Notes: generated by a model from the sequence alone, not told the origin. 64,000 nucleotides of DNA from Druceiella hillmani (GCA_039881145.1 JAYKKI010000127.1:558001-622000), one strand, 5' to 3'; counted from the stretch's first letter, positions 37,966 through 48,853 are shown. Made by a program: numbers and translations.

Positions 37966-40325
37966 AATATTTTTTTTAAATTTAGTCTTATGTCTGAAGA
38001 TATATGAATTTATGGTAATATATGAGACTCAGCGAAGTTAATTTAGATTTGAACAGTTTTCAACAATTTGATTAAGATTAAGGAAACTTTCAAAACTGGT
38101 CAGTGTCATATTGAACAAGCATTAAAATTTGTACTGATTAAAATAATTGCTTCATTTCTGTGAAAATTTAATCGTAGATATACATCTATTCGACGCGTGT
38201 GTTTATGGAAAATTTCTGTAACTTGGTGATAGTATATAATATAGCCCTCCTTTTGGCCTATTTAATCGTTCCATAATACGTGCAATAAATTTCCATAGGG
38301 ATGAAGTAAGTAAATTAATTAAATATTTATAAACTAACAGTAAGTTTGAAGCTACTCTTGCTGTGCATTCTTGTTTCAAATATTAGGTAATAATCAATTT
38401 GTCCATGTATTTTCAATTTTTTTCAAACATAGATTTGCCATATTGTATTATATTAACTATTTAAATATCTGAATGGATAATTTAAAAAATATAAGAATTT
38501 TTGAATACATTTTTTTTCACCACAGAAATATATTTTTCGCAAGCATGAAAATATCGTAAATTTTTCCAAAGCTTTGAAATTTTAAAGTCGGTCTTTTTCG
38601 TGTCTCGTTCATGTCTTTTAATTTAAAGGGAATTAATTTTTCAATAGAGTTTTTCACAACATTTTTTTATACTGGATGAGGATTTACAACAAAATGTTAC
38701 GCAAATAGTTTTGAAGCTTTCATCAGAGTATATTCAGTACATAAATATTCCGGCTTGTCATGAACTTCAAACTATTGATGTTTTAACAAATTGTTTTTTA
38801 TTTTATTTTGTACGTAGAACTATCTTGTAATAAACTGAAATTCAACACTATATTGACCATGTCATTTTCACCCAAACAATCGGGACCGTCTCCATATATC
38901 TAATTTACTAAGTAGTTTTTCATCGACGTGATGTACGACTTTTGAGATTTTTATTATAAAATTGTAATTAAACACTAAACAAATAATAGAAGATAAATAA
39001 AACAATAAATCGATTAACGAAATTTAGGTGGATATCGACATTCCGTTAGATTATAGTATGCACGGCACTTTAAGTATTGATAAATATTTGGTTCACCCGT
39101 AATTCATTATTAAGACTAATAAATCTTGAAAGTTTCACAAATTATCATATTTCAAATCATCACATAATTTTCGGTTAAACTTGAAGTAAACCTATAGCAA
39201 AATATTGACTTTGGCAGCTTCGAATTTGGGATATATATTTATTTCTTGGATATTTTATTCAATGTCACTGAAACTACTTCACGACAAATTTAGAAACGGA
39301 AATTTCCTTGACCGTTATTTACCCTGTAAAGTTTTTTCCTAATTGTTTTTAAGTGTAAATTCTTGATATGTGTACGGGAATTAATATGTTCTATGACTAT
39401 CTCGAATTTCACATTTCTACGTCTAACAGTTTATGAAAGAAATACTTGTGAACGACAAATAGACGACGACCGAAAGGTTTATTTTTTGCTTTTGTGATAC
39501 CCCAAAAAATGTAATAAACACCCATTTCTTCTCTTTTACTTATATATGAATATTTTTCACAACAGAGACCTTAGATATTTTGCTCTAAATGATCATACAA
39601 TTATTGAATATATTTGGCGTTAAATCATACAATTTATGTAATAAACATGAGATTTGGTGCAGGTCCAAATGAATTATGATTATTTTTTCTAAAGTTAATT
39701 ATCTAAATCGCAATCTCCAACTAGCGTCATGTTATATAAAATCGATAAAATCCTCCAGACATAATCATTAAGACAAGAATGCATTCAAACATTTCTGTGA
39801 CTTCCTTCCTGTATCTTACTTTTTCAAAATTACGTGTATAATTAGAAAATATAATATACCAAATTGGGGCCACACCGAAGAGTAATTTAATAAAAATTTT
39901 GCTTTTGTGATCACAATTAATTAATAACATATACAAGAAAACTTGTAAGGCCAACGCCTATTTCGGTGCTAATGGTATAAAAAAATTATTTCACCCTCTC
40001 TAAAATTGCATTAAATCAATACAATGAAGGTTTCTTTTCTCATCATTAACTAATTCTTAATTTAAAATATTATTATTTAAAATATTATCATTACTTAATT
40101 TAAAATATTTATTTTTTATTACTTCAAGCAACATCAGATTTATTTACAAATGAATCAGATTAATGTAAGCTCTAAATATATTAAAAGTAAGCAATGTAAT
40201 TATAGAATCAATAATTATTAAATATTTCAATTAGTTACGTACTTTCCACTTGATTAGACTCATATAATAAAAAATAACGTTCGATCATGATTTCGCGAAT
40301 GTATTTGGTTGGACACAAATAACCA
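37966..40325. other. unassigned AT-rich DNA; small PLE-tail scrap
   Basis: At 39604-39622 the 19 bases ttgaatatatttggcgtta match the PLE tail start. Nothing else is recognised. Confidence 0.5.
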
Positions 40326-40329
40326 CCAG

Positions 40330-40660
40330 GTTGAGATCTCGACGACCATGAAAGTTAGACATGGAATATTTTATTTTTAGTTCAAGGTCTATTCCGCCCT
40401 TTAAATTATTGGGTAAAAATACCCCTTTAAAGCTACAGCCCCTTTTACTCGGCTCACGCCACCAACCCCGAAAACACGCATTTTACTTCGTAACACGAGT
40501 TGAATGAAATGTGATAAGCAGAGTTTTATTCTTAAACTACAAAGGTATTAAGTGAAGTATCCGAGAGGGATGTAATCACTCTATTACGCCATTAGTACCA
40601 GAAGAGGTGTTGGTGGACCAATCTTCCACGTATCTCTTATCAGGCTGACTACAAAAGTGA
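40330..40660 (-). mobile_element. candidate LTR-retrotransposon fragment
   Basis: Read on the minus strand, this block starts with TGTAGTCAGCCTGATAAGAG at about 40655 and has an aataaa at about 40530. It then reaches GGGGTTGGTGGCGTGAGCCG at about 40457, where an LTR end and a primer-binding-like TGG would be expected. The arrangement suggests one LTR plus the start of an internal region, perhaps of a BEL/Pao-like element. No coding sequence supports it, so this remains tentative. Confidence 0.3.
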
Positions 40661-41804
40661 AATTTTCATTAAATCGTGGCGATCAAAATTTATTTTCTTA
40701 TTTGAATCACCAAATACAGTGAAGAACTACTAAAAGCATAATGTGCTATGTAGATTTCAATACAGATCATTCACCCTTCATAGTTAGTATATTAATATAT
40801 AATTTCACTCGTTTAATAAAGGTATGGCAATATCATTAACGTATGCATTTCCTATATGTTAATAATATTCCAACAATTTTGCTGTTAGAGTAAAATGATC
40901 AACATTATTATACTACTATGATGGATTACTAATCTTTATGGAAAACTGGTTTAAAGTTTGGGAAACAATCTTATAAACCCCTTATTTCACCGAATTGCTA
41001 TTAATATTTCTAATCCGATTAAATTATACAAAATATTATTTTCCTTTGCTTACAACAAGCACTTATTCTTACCTTCAATGCAGAGTAAAATTTACGTCAG
41101 ATTCATTTTACTCAATTACTTCAACGGTATTTAAGTCATATTATAAAAGATTTACAAGTTTTAAAAGTATACAAAATTTCCTCACTCTTCGCAGGGCGAA
41201 TTTTAATTGTTGTTTCTAATATATAAGTAAATTCTCGGTAACCAAATAGTTACAGATTTACATTCGGAAAATCCCCAGAAACAAAGCCTATTATATCCTA
41301 TAAAGTTTTAATTCCCACGGTATTTTACAAGAATTTCAGAAGATAGAAAATTACCAAAATTCAACAAAACACGGAATTTCCAAGGTACAATTTTATTATG
41401 AAAGTAAGCTCCTAAGATAGAACTCGCAATATGTTTTTTCGTTTTTTTTTTATATTTGGTGATTTTAAAGTTGCCTTTGTTTTTATTATTAAAATATAAT
41501 TATGAACAACTAGCAGCTTAGATTTTATGACAACGGAAGAGCACTGAAGTGTACTTTGTAGCAAAATATTTCCTCATTCTTATTTTGTTTGCGGTAATAT
41601 TCAAATTAAAATTTAACACTTGATGCTTTGTTGGAATAATAAAAATTAAAAACTCGTATTTTTATTATATTTATCAGGTAAATTTGAATTAGAGAAAATT
41701 ATCTATTCACCAATACATTTAAAGTTAGTGAACTACTTATTATATATAAAATATTGAATGGTATAATATTATATTTATTTAAAAAACATATGTTTCAATC
41801 ACAA
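40661..41804. other. unassigned AT-rich DNA, no gene seen
   Basis: The longest ORF is 74 codons with no recognised domain. Confidence 0.5.
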
Positions 41805-41921
41805 TTAAATGAAACTACGTGATGTAGTATTATTTCTACTATCTTTAATTTCTTTACCACGACCTAGGTTTCGTTGTATTACAATATCTTCAGGTGGGAT
41901 ATTAGCAAAGATTTTCAACAA
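41805..41921 (-). mobile_element. solo PLE terminus (pseudo-LTR fragment)
   Basis: Nearly identical to the corresponding part of the PLE left end at 48855-48970, from aattaaatgaaactacgtga through the ribozyme to agcaaagatt, but with no tail and no coding sequence. It ends about 120 bp before the P-element insertion. Confidence 0.85.
41848..41905 (-). ncRNA. hammerhead ribozyme-like motif, one stem II change
   Basis: On the minus strand the core elements CTGAAGA (41893-41887), GAAA and the GTC cleavage triplet are present in the same spacing as in the complete PLE. Stem II reads ATTGT-aat-ACAAC, so its base pair next to the core is A-C instead of G-C. It may fold less well than the copies at 48.9 and 52.9 kb. 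Confidence 0.6.
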
Positions 41922-42036
41922 TCTTGAAAGATTTTAAAAGTAAAAAGAAATTGGAGAGTTATGTATTACACTTTTCTGATTGGAATGGCTTTAAAATTAT
42001 ATTTTGAAAATGAATTTGGAATCTAAAAAAACCTTA

Positions 42037-42044
42037 GATGCAAC
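42037..42044. repeat. 8-bp target-site duplication, left of P element
   Basis: GATGCAAC occurs directly outside the left terminal repeat and again at 47045-47052. P elements make 8-bp duplications. Confidence 0.9.
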
Positions 42045-42074
42045 CACAGACCACTTAACAAGTAGACGCCGCAT
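42045..42074 (+). repeat. left terminal inverted repeat of the P element
   Basis: Matches the reverse complement of 47015-47044 at 25 of 30 positions. The outer CACAGAC and the inner TAGACGCCGCAT are identical at both ends. Confidence 0.9.
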
Positions 42075-42177
42075 TGAGTAATTTTGTAATGAAAACAAAC
42101 GTGCCAAATACTGCGGGGTGCGGGGTGGTGTAAGTGAAGCGCTGTATTTGGATTAGTTACAAACTTTTGTTTAATAG

Positions 42178-42251
42178 TTGTGGATTGGTCAGTTTGAAAT
42201 GAATCCACTTTGAAATGACCAATCACAGACTTCTGTGTGGCCAATCCACAA
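42178..42251. repeat. subterminal inverted motifs of the P element
   Basis: TTGTGGATTGG at 42178-42188 is repeated as its exact complement CCAATCCACAA at 42241-42251. A related pair, 'ggattggtcagtttgaaatg' and 'tttgaaatgaccaatcac', lies between them. P elements carry 11-bp internal repeats near the ends that bear on transposition. A transposase-binding role here is inference. Confidence 0.6.
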
Positions 42252-42402
42252 TGTCAGCGACTTAGGGATGGCGAACTTTATTATCGATTATCGATATTTT
42301 TGACGTAAAACAAAAAACAATAATATATTCGCACAAATTTATTGAGTAATTGTGTTTACATATTTAATCACAAGTTTTTTAATACACTAATATATGAGAT
42401 AA

Positions 42403-42460
42403 AAACGTAACTTATCGAATTAATGTTGTCAATGCGACATTAATTCGATAAGTTACGTTT
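42403..42460. repeat. perfect 24-bp-arm hairpin in the P-element left region
   Basis: Arm 42403-42426 (aaacgtaacttatcgaatta...) is exactly complemented at 42437-42460 with a 10-nt loop. It lies in the region downstream of the transposase stop codon. Confidence 0.95.
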
Positions 42461-42516
42461 GTATGATGTATGTGGGTTCTGCGTAATGCGAAAGTTTGTA
42501 TGATGTATGTGGGTTC
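42457..42516. repeat. 23-bp direct repeat, 37-bp period
   Basis: The 23-bp unit starting gtttgtatgatgtatgtggg lies at 42457-42479 and 42494-42516 without mismatch. The first copy overlaps the end of the hairpin. Confidence 0.9.
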
Positions 42517-43355
42517 GTAAGTCTTATATCTCTCATTATAAGGTAGTATTTTTCTTAGTTCAGTGTACAATAATTTATACAGAACTAACAAAACTACTCT
42601 ATTAAAAGGTTTATTACGGATTTTTTTTAAATAAGAATCTCATGTAAAAAGTGAAGTATTAGTGATTATAAAAAAATGAAATTCTGGTGGTTGCTTATGA
42701 CTACACGATAGAAGGAAAAACTTCAAATTTTAAAATTAATGTGTGTATATAATTACATTGATATTATATGATGAATATTAATTCGACAAATCAGGAACAA
42801 TGCGAGATTATTATTTTAAAATACAATATTTTACGCACATTGTATTAAACTACTCTCCAATAAAAAAAATATTCACACTAATAAAAATACATATAAATAA
42901 TACACCGAGCTGGCTTTTTACTAAAGCTTTATAATACGCAGGCGCATACACACGAATTAACACACATACTCGTACTAACATATACACGTAGAACGCTTGG
43001 ATCAGAGCATGTATTAGATAGTGTGCAATATAGATACACACCGACGCTTGCTCTCTCGCTTTAGCTCGGCAGTACACAGACGCACATATATTTACAGTAC
43101 TTAGTAGACGAGATGGTAGTATTACGAAGAATGCATATTAAATCATTTTCATTTTAAAATTTAAGCCACAACGATTCTAAGGAAGCTTCACTTGTTTCAT
43201 TGTCGTGGATCATTTTCGTTTCATCGAGTTTCAAATCACAACGATTCTAAAGAAGTTTCACTTTGATTGCACTATTGTCCCTTAAAATGAATTAGTTTTT
43301 TGTATACACGTCTGACTTCTTTTTTTGAATTTACTTTTTTTGTTAAATAAACTAG

Positions 43356-45587
43356 TCATACGTGAATGTATTTTTCCATAACACTTTTGGATAAATCTAT
43401 TAGGTGATTGCTATTTTCGTAATCAAACTGATGATGTAATATGTCCGAAAATAATTTTTCGTTTGCAAAAGTCAGTAAGGTTTTCGTAACAAAATACAGA
43501 GTTCGATTCTCTGGTTTAAACTTTCTGTAATTTTCATTACTTCGAATGACAACTTCGCATCGCCGGCAAATTTTGACAACAGAGTCAGAAGGATGTATTA
43601 AGCCACCTTTGTTTCTTAAACAAATGAGGCTATTTTGCCTCGCTTCCATGGAAATTAAAGCTTCACAACATTTATTGCACTTGATTTTTTTGAGCAAAGA
43701 ATTAACTACAAATCCAGCAATATACTCTATGATATTTTCTGAAAATAGTGACAAATTAATTTGTTGTAAAGCGTAAATAAAATCACTATTTTCCAAGTCG
43801 ACTTCATCTAATTCAGCTCTAGAAGTTATATTAATTTTGTCAATGGAAGAGGAACAACTTAAAATTGATATATTTTCCAGAGGAATACACTTTCCAGTGC
43901 CTGTATTGCAGAGTTCGGTGTGAATTAATATCTTTTTATAAGCTGCTTCGAATTGACGTGGTGTGGGGTTATCATTTGCTCTCAATTTCGATCTAATATT
44001 ACAAAACAATAATTCTAAATGATCTTGGCTGATTTTATGAAGGTTTAAGTAATTTAATGGAATATTTTCGTTTTGAATTAAGTTTTTAAAAAGAAATTTT
44101 GCACTTTCGATGCATATGCACATGCCTAAGAAGCCAGTATATCGCGGAGATTCAATCAATTTTAATATTTTATTGTTTTTTGACGTCATGTGCACCTTTA
44201 ACGTTTTTAAAAAGTTTTTTGCTTCATCCAATTTTTGAGAAACTGTCGCATAGTTGTCTATGTTCATAGCTAGTTTTAAACCGTAACCGTGGGTTTTGGA
44301 ATCTAGAATATTAAAAAGATCATTCAGTAACAATAGCATATTAGCAGTAGGTATGGCTCCTTCAAAACTATGTAATTTCAGTTCTCTACAACAAAACAAT
44401 AAAGCTGTGGAAACGCTTCTACTAAAGAGTTGTGTTGCGAGTTTTACTTTCATTATATTATTTTTGAAGTAGAGATGCTCCGATGTAAGTTTATTGGCTA
44501 TATGAAATGATACTTTTTCCTGCATATCATGCAGATTCTTTATATAAGACCACTTTATTGTGTTACCCTCATTGTCAATGAAATTTTGATAGAATTCAAA
44601 ACTATTCCTTATAAGTTTTATCATGTGTACTGGGTCTAAAAATACTGCTATTTGTTGGTGATCTATTGTAAAAGTTGTTTCCATGTTTAAAACACTCAAA
44701 TTACAACCAAGTTTTTTTGCCATGGTAATGTTCGTTGGGCATCCATCAAAAGTCAAAGCTTTGACAATAAAATTTGCGTCTTTACACATCTGTATAGCCT
44801 GACGAACTCGCATTGCTTTTTGATCCGCTGTTACTTTATTTACCAAAAAATAGCCAATGGGCACTTTGAACATAGCATTAAATGGAACTACCAGAAAAAC
44901 TAAAGACTCAGTACATTCATCATCGCAATCAGCATCAAATCCACTTCCAAAGTCAACATAACCGTGAGTTCTTTGAGTGTGTGGAACATATTCAATTTTT
45001 TTCTTAATATTCATTTCATCAAACATTAGTGTGCCATAAAATACAATTCCACAGTGCTCCGATTTCAACTTAATGGCATCAAAGGCTTCCTTGGTGAAAC
45101 CGGGACGACCATCGACTGTTTTGTACCATTTTGATAATGTTTTTATTGAAGGTAATGATGTATAAAAGATTTTTCTTACATATTGATAAGCTTTTGCCGA
45201 ATAAAAGTTCAACGTTAGAGCGAACGTTCTTAATTCAGGAGAATATTTGCTGCGATTTACTTTGCCTGTTGTAACGTTGAGATGTTGTCGCTTTACAAGT
45301 TCTCGAGTTTGGACACCAATTTTACTTAATAATGACGCATTTTCCTGGGATATCATATTTTTCTTTTCTAATTCCTCCAGTATCATTTTCAGCGAATCCG
45401 TTTTTCTTTTCAGCCTGCGATTTACCTCACGTAAGCGCTTTATTTTTACATGTTTAGTTAAAAGTTTAGTTTTTAGAATACGGATTGTTCTACTCATCCG
45501 TCTCTTTCGTGGAGAGCTGTGATTTGATGATGTTGGTGAGACGTCTTCAAGTCGTTTGATAGCTGAATCTTTATCCTCAGCAAGATC
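43356..45587 (-). CDS. P-element transposase, terminal exon (catalytic domain)
   Basis: This is the main coding exon of the transposase, 743 codons from an acceptor (tttttaaag) at 45588. It stays open upstream of the first internal ATG at 45497. Counting from that ATG, residues 8-60 form a basic, leucine-rich coiled coil (VKIKRLREVNRRLKRK), as in the P leucine-zipper region. The RNase H-like catalytic core follows: LMFDEMNIKKKIEY (Asp160), ALTFDGCPTN (Asp251), FLDPVHMIKLIRN (Asp288, start of the region matching the GTP-binding insertion), and SQDHLELLFCNIRSKLRAND with Glu495 before NPTPRQFEA. A cysteine-bearing tail (KKIKCNKCCEAL) resembles THAP9 and P proteins. The enzyme cuts and pastes the element in the nucleus, with GTP as cofactor in the Drosophila enzyme. 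The catalytic assignments come from motif resemblance. Confidence 0.92.
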   Translation of the reverse strand, partial: DLAEDKDSAIKRLEDVSPTSSNHSSPRKRRMSRTIRILKTKLLTKHVKIKRLREVNRRLKRKTDSLKMILEELEKKNMISQENASLLSKIGVQTRELVKRQHLNVTTGKVNRSKYSPELRTFALTLNFYSAKAYQYVRKIFYTSLPSIKTLSKWYKTVDGRPGFTKEAFDAIKLKSEHCGIVFYGTLMFDEMNIKKKIEYVPHTQRTHGYVDFGSGFDADCDDECTESLVFLVVPFNAMFKVPIGYFLVNKVTADQKAMRVRQAIQMCKDANFIVKALTFDGCPTNITMAKKLGCNLSVLNMETTFTIDHQQIAVFLDPVHMIKLIRNSFEFYQNFIDNEGNTIKWSYIKNLHDMQEKVSFHIANKLTSEHLYFKNNIMKVKLATQLFSRSVSTALLFCCRELKLHSFEGAIPTANMLLLLNDLFNILDSKTHGYGLKLAMNIDNYATVSQKLDEAKNFLKTLKVHMTSKNNKILKLIESPRYTGFLGMCICIESAKFLFKNLIQNENIPLNYLNLHKISQDHLELLFCNIRSKLRANDNPTPRQFEAAYKKILIHTELCNTGTGKCIPLENISILSCSSSIDKINITSRAELDEVDLENSDFIYALQQINLSLFSENIIEYIAGFVVNSLLKKIKCNKCCEALISMEARQNSLICLRNKGGLIHPSDSVVKICRRCEVVIRSNENYRKFKPENRTLYFVTKTLLTFANEKLFSDILHHQFDYENSNHLIDLSKSVMEKYIHV

Positions 45588-45611
45588 CTTTAAAAATGAA
45601 CAAAAATGGAA

Positions 45612-45910
45612 ATATTAAACTAAATTTCAAGTACTAAACGTTTTAAAATAATTTTTGTAATCTGTTAAAAAGTACTCAGTTTTCTTTTATTTAATTGGAA
45701 TGTAAATAATATCAAAAAAAAGCTTACAAAACCTACATGTACATTTTTAGTACGATCCATCTTTTTTTCTAATAATAAATCTGCACTCGTCATATTTTGC
45801 CAATTCACTGAATTAGATTGATCTGGAATAGACATCTAAAAAATAAAAATGTCATTCTTAGTAATCATGACTATTTGTCGTTACTTGTATTTTAATGGCA
45901 AAATAGAAAT
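45612..45910. repeat. intragenic tandem duplication, copy 1 (398-bp period)
   Basis: About 300 bp starting atattaaactaaatttcaag recurs at 46010-46308 at roughly 93-95% identity. Each copy holds one 99-nt exon with its splice sites. Confidence 0.9.
45737..45835 (-). CDS. P transposase symmetric exon 3b (duplicated)
   Basis: A 33-codon exon between acceptor attttttag and donor gtaggt, phase 0 at both ends, encoding MSIPDQSNSVNWQNMTSADL and onward to ...KKMDRTKNVH. It is one of two copies. Because the exon is phase-symmetric, including one or both leaves the downstream frame intact. It lies in the linker between the THAP finger and the coiled coil. Splicing is predicted from sequence only. Confidence 0.65.
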
Positions 45911-46009
45911 GATTTCAATATTAATTAGGCTAGATTCTATGAAACAGTATATAAACAAAAAATCTTTGAATGAAAATAATGACTAACTTCAAGATCTGAC
46001 AATTAAATA

Positions 46010-46308
46010 ATATTAAACTAAATTTCAAGCACTAAACGTTTTAAAATCATTTTTGGAATCTATTAAAAAGTAGTCAGTTTTCTTTTATTTAATCGGAATG
46101 TAAATAATATCAAAAAAAAGCTTACAAAACCTACATGTACATTTTTAGTATGATCCAACTTTTTTTCTAATAATAAATCTGCACTCGTCATATTTTGCCA
46201 ATTCACTGAATTAGATTGATCTGGAATAGACATCTAAAAAATAAAAATGTCATTCTTAGTAATCATAAATCTTTGTTCGTATTTTAAGGGCAAAATAGAA
46301 ATAATTTT
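46010..46308. repeat. intragenic tandem duplication, copy 2
   Basis: Second copy of the 45612-45910 segment, carrying exon 3a. Splice sites are preserved in both copies. Confidence 0.9.
46135..46233 (-). CDS. P transposase symmetric exon 3a (duplicated)
   Basis: Same acceptor and donor arrangement as exon 3b. The encoded peptide differs only near the end (KKLDHTKNVH in place of KKMDRTKNVH). It joins exon 2 in phase 0 (after ...NIPVI) and either exon 3b or the terminal exon. Confidence 0.65.
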
Positions 46309-46324
46309 GATATAAATTACGTAC

Positions 46325-46879
46325 AATCACTGGTATATTAAGCGTTGGGATGGCATTTTCATATAAAAAGCGTCGTTTTTTTATGAATTTGAAACAATCT
46401 CCGGTGAAATGACGAGAGCATATAACACTACGATTTGTAGGAAACCAATTGTCACCTCGTGCAGTAGAATTGATCCATTTTTTTTTCATTTCTGGGCACT
46501 TCGGAAATCTAAATAAATTAAAATATTTGCTTAAAATTAAATAAAAAAGATATCAATAGATGAACGAATTCAAATTAAAAACTAAGTCATCTAACGCTAC
46601 TACATTACGAACGATATCGACATTTTTGATAGTACTAATACATCACAGTGTAAAAAATGTGTTTTGCAAAACACATTTTAAATACAGAATACTTGAAAGA
46701 GCAAAATGACAGCGATCGAAATAACGGGCGCCATTATTGTTTACCATATTAAAGTTTAGATTTTATGAAACTAAATATTAATTAAGAACATGAACTTACC
46801 GGTGAAATGTAATGCCATTTTTATGCCAACTTGAATTTTTACAACTTTTGCCACATAATTTCACTGCGCAATAAGGCAT
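46325..46879 (-). CDS. P transposase exons 1 and 2: THAP zinc finger
   Basis: Exon 1 (46879-46800) starts MPYCAVKLCGKSCKNSSWHK and ends ...GITFHR at a consensus donor (g|gtaagt). Exon 2 (46508-46325) begins after atttag, completes the arginine codon and continues FPKCPEMKKKWINST...NWFPTNRSVICSRHFTGDCF, ending ...AIPTLNIPVI at donor gtacgt. Together they form a C2CH THAP finger: Cys4, Cys9, then Cys and His in CSRHF, with the FP after the first block, the conserved W, and the AIPT/AVPT box. THAP domains bind element DNA specifically. The 46509-46799 intron contains a perfect 26-bp palindrome at 46654-46679. With both middle exons the protein would be 897 residues, with one 864; Drosophila P transposase is 751. 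Confidence 0.88.
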
Positions 46880-47014
46880 AGTTACGAGTATTGAAAGAAT
46901 TTAAAGCACAAACTCTCACTAAAGCGGCCGGGACACGAATGGAATAAAAATTGTGGGCGGGGCCGCAGGTTATCCTCTGTAGATGAAAACGTTGGCACTC
47001 GAACGTACCCTAAT

Positions 47015-47044
47015 ATGCGGCGTCTATTTGTTTCATAGTCTGTG
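47015..47044 (-). repeat. right terminal inverted repeat of the P element
   Basis: Reverse complement begins CACAGACTATGAAAC. See the left repeat for the match. The first ATG of the transposase lies about 135 bp inside this end. Confidence 0.9.
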
Positions 47045-47052
47045 GATGCAAC
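47045..47052. repeat. 8-bp target-site duplication, right of P element
   Basis: GATGCAAC, identical to 42037-42044. Confidence 0.9.
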
Positions 47053-48799
47053 AGATGCAGAACTACTCAAACTATGAGTCAAACAACGAAATTTTTTTAA
47101 TGACTACTTCCCATGACACATACATTTTATATTGAACTGCACTAAGGGAAATATAGATTAAGTGTCTTTATTTCCCTTAAAGCAGTGCTTTAATTAATTT
47201 TATCTTTATAGAGTACTTCCGTACGCTATAAAGGTCAAATTACCTATAACTCTAATTTAACAATTAAAAGGTATTGCATATTTTTTTGCAAAATATAAAC
47301 CTGCTTAAATATTTATTATAACGTCGTAAAAAATCATTGTTTTCAGATTTTTGTACCTATAAAGGAAGATTTATAAAATTACTTATATTTTGTACGCCTG
47401 TCCTATCACAAGCGTTTTACCCAAAATTTCCTTAAGGTAAACAACTTGTAATTTTATAAAACTTATTAAGCCGCACACAGCTCACTAGCTAACTAACACT
47501 TAAAAATGTCTAATTTTAAGAGAGTTTAAAAAAAAATAATTTCACGTATAGTTTATAACGACTAATAATGAGGGCCTAAATTTTTTTTGGCTATTTTGGG
47601 GTAACATTTCTTCAGATGTATGTAGAAAAGTTTCAATAAATATTTCCCCCTCCTTACGTCCGTAGCCATTAAAGCCTAAATTATGAATGCGATTATCCTA
47701 GATCTTGCAATTCTCAAAATATGCACCGAATTTTAACGCCTGAGAGAGATATAGTATATAATTGAAAAAAAGTTTTATTTATTTGTATTTTATTAGAAAT
47801 CTTATGAATCCTTATATATATGGTAAAGGTATATGCCGGGATGTATACAAAACCATTGTAGTGCAAAATTCTACTTGTGCTTAGATATTTTATAGTTAGG
47901 CTCGCAGAGTATTTCCATTATTGATTATTAAAAAACACTAATCATCGCAATATTACGCAAACCGAATTCCGCCCTCCCTGTATGAACGTGAGCAATTTAT
48001 TTTAATTTCGTAAAAGAATTACACTAGTCAATTTTTTCCCGGAAAAATAATAACGAGCTTTCATTACGCTTAACGTACAAATACACAAAATATATACCTG
48101 CCGAAATAACCAATTTTTTTAAATTTCGAGTTTTCATGCTTTATCAGTATTTTACAAACTATTCCAAATAGAATGCAAACTTTTCAATTTAAGCCACATT
48201 TTTTGTCACTTTTGGTTACTCGATAGTAGAGACCGAACCTTCATTATTACAACGTATATTGTACGAAGCCGTTCGAGTGTTATTCAGGTACAGCCTCAAA
48301 TTCGATCCGAAAAAATCTGCAGTTCCCTATATCATTAAAAACTAAAAAATTAACCGACCAAAAATATAAGCTACTAAAATTTTAATAAAATCTATCCTCT
48401 TGTCATTTTTTACAAATTTAAATTTATTTAGACTAATTTTCCACTCTCATTAATCTTTTGATTGCAATAAAATACTAATAAATAATGCTGATTATCTTTA
48501 ATCAACACAGAACTGATCTTCGACATTTTCGATTTTTTTAGATATTACTGACTACTAGATTGAAATCGTCCGTCGGATAACGATGTTTGAGATATTTTTT
48601 GGAATTTCCTTACAAAAACTTAAACCATGAAAATGAATTATATATTTTTAATAAGACGATTTAAAAGAATGAATTTTTCCCCATAATTCATCCCTTATAA
48701 CTGTCTAAAAAACCGATATTCATCTTAACGTATATAATATTTTGAGCAGCGGATTTATGAATAAGAATTTCGTAAGGTCTGAATAAGAATGATCTCAAA
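47053..48799. other. unassigned AT-rich DNA between the P element and the PLE
   Basis: No ORF of note and no recognised repeat. Confidence 0.5.
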
Positions 48800-48811
48800 A
48801 TCTACACTTCT
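48800..48811. repeat. 12-bp target-site duplication, left of PLE
   Basis: atctacacttct, repeated exactly at 52977-52988 on the other side of the element. PLE target duplications vary in length. Confidence 0.88.
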
Positions 48812-48853
48812 TGTATTGAATATATTTGGCGTTAATTTTGTAGAAATTCATTA

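Larger units (their letters stand above)
42045..47044 (-). mobile_element. complete P-type DNA transposon, 5000 bp
   Basis: The element is bounded by imperfect 30-bp terminal inverted repeats that begin CACAGAC and share the block TAGACGCCGCAT. It is flanked by a perfect 8-bp duplication (GATGCAAC), the size typical of P elements. It encodes on the minus strand a THAP-domain transposase with P-type catalytic motifs and no disabling mutation that I can find. The perfect target duplication and open frames indicate a recent, possibly autonomous insertion. The termini differ from the Drosophila P sequence (CATGATG), so this is a separate P-family lineage. Confidence 0.92.

Noticed and set aside
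43546..45522. plus-strand ORFs opposite the P transposase
   Set aside because: They are shadows of the minus-strand coding sequence.
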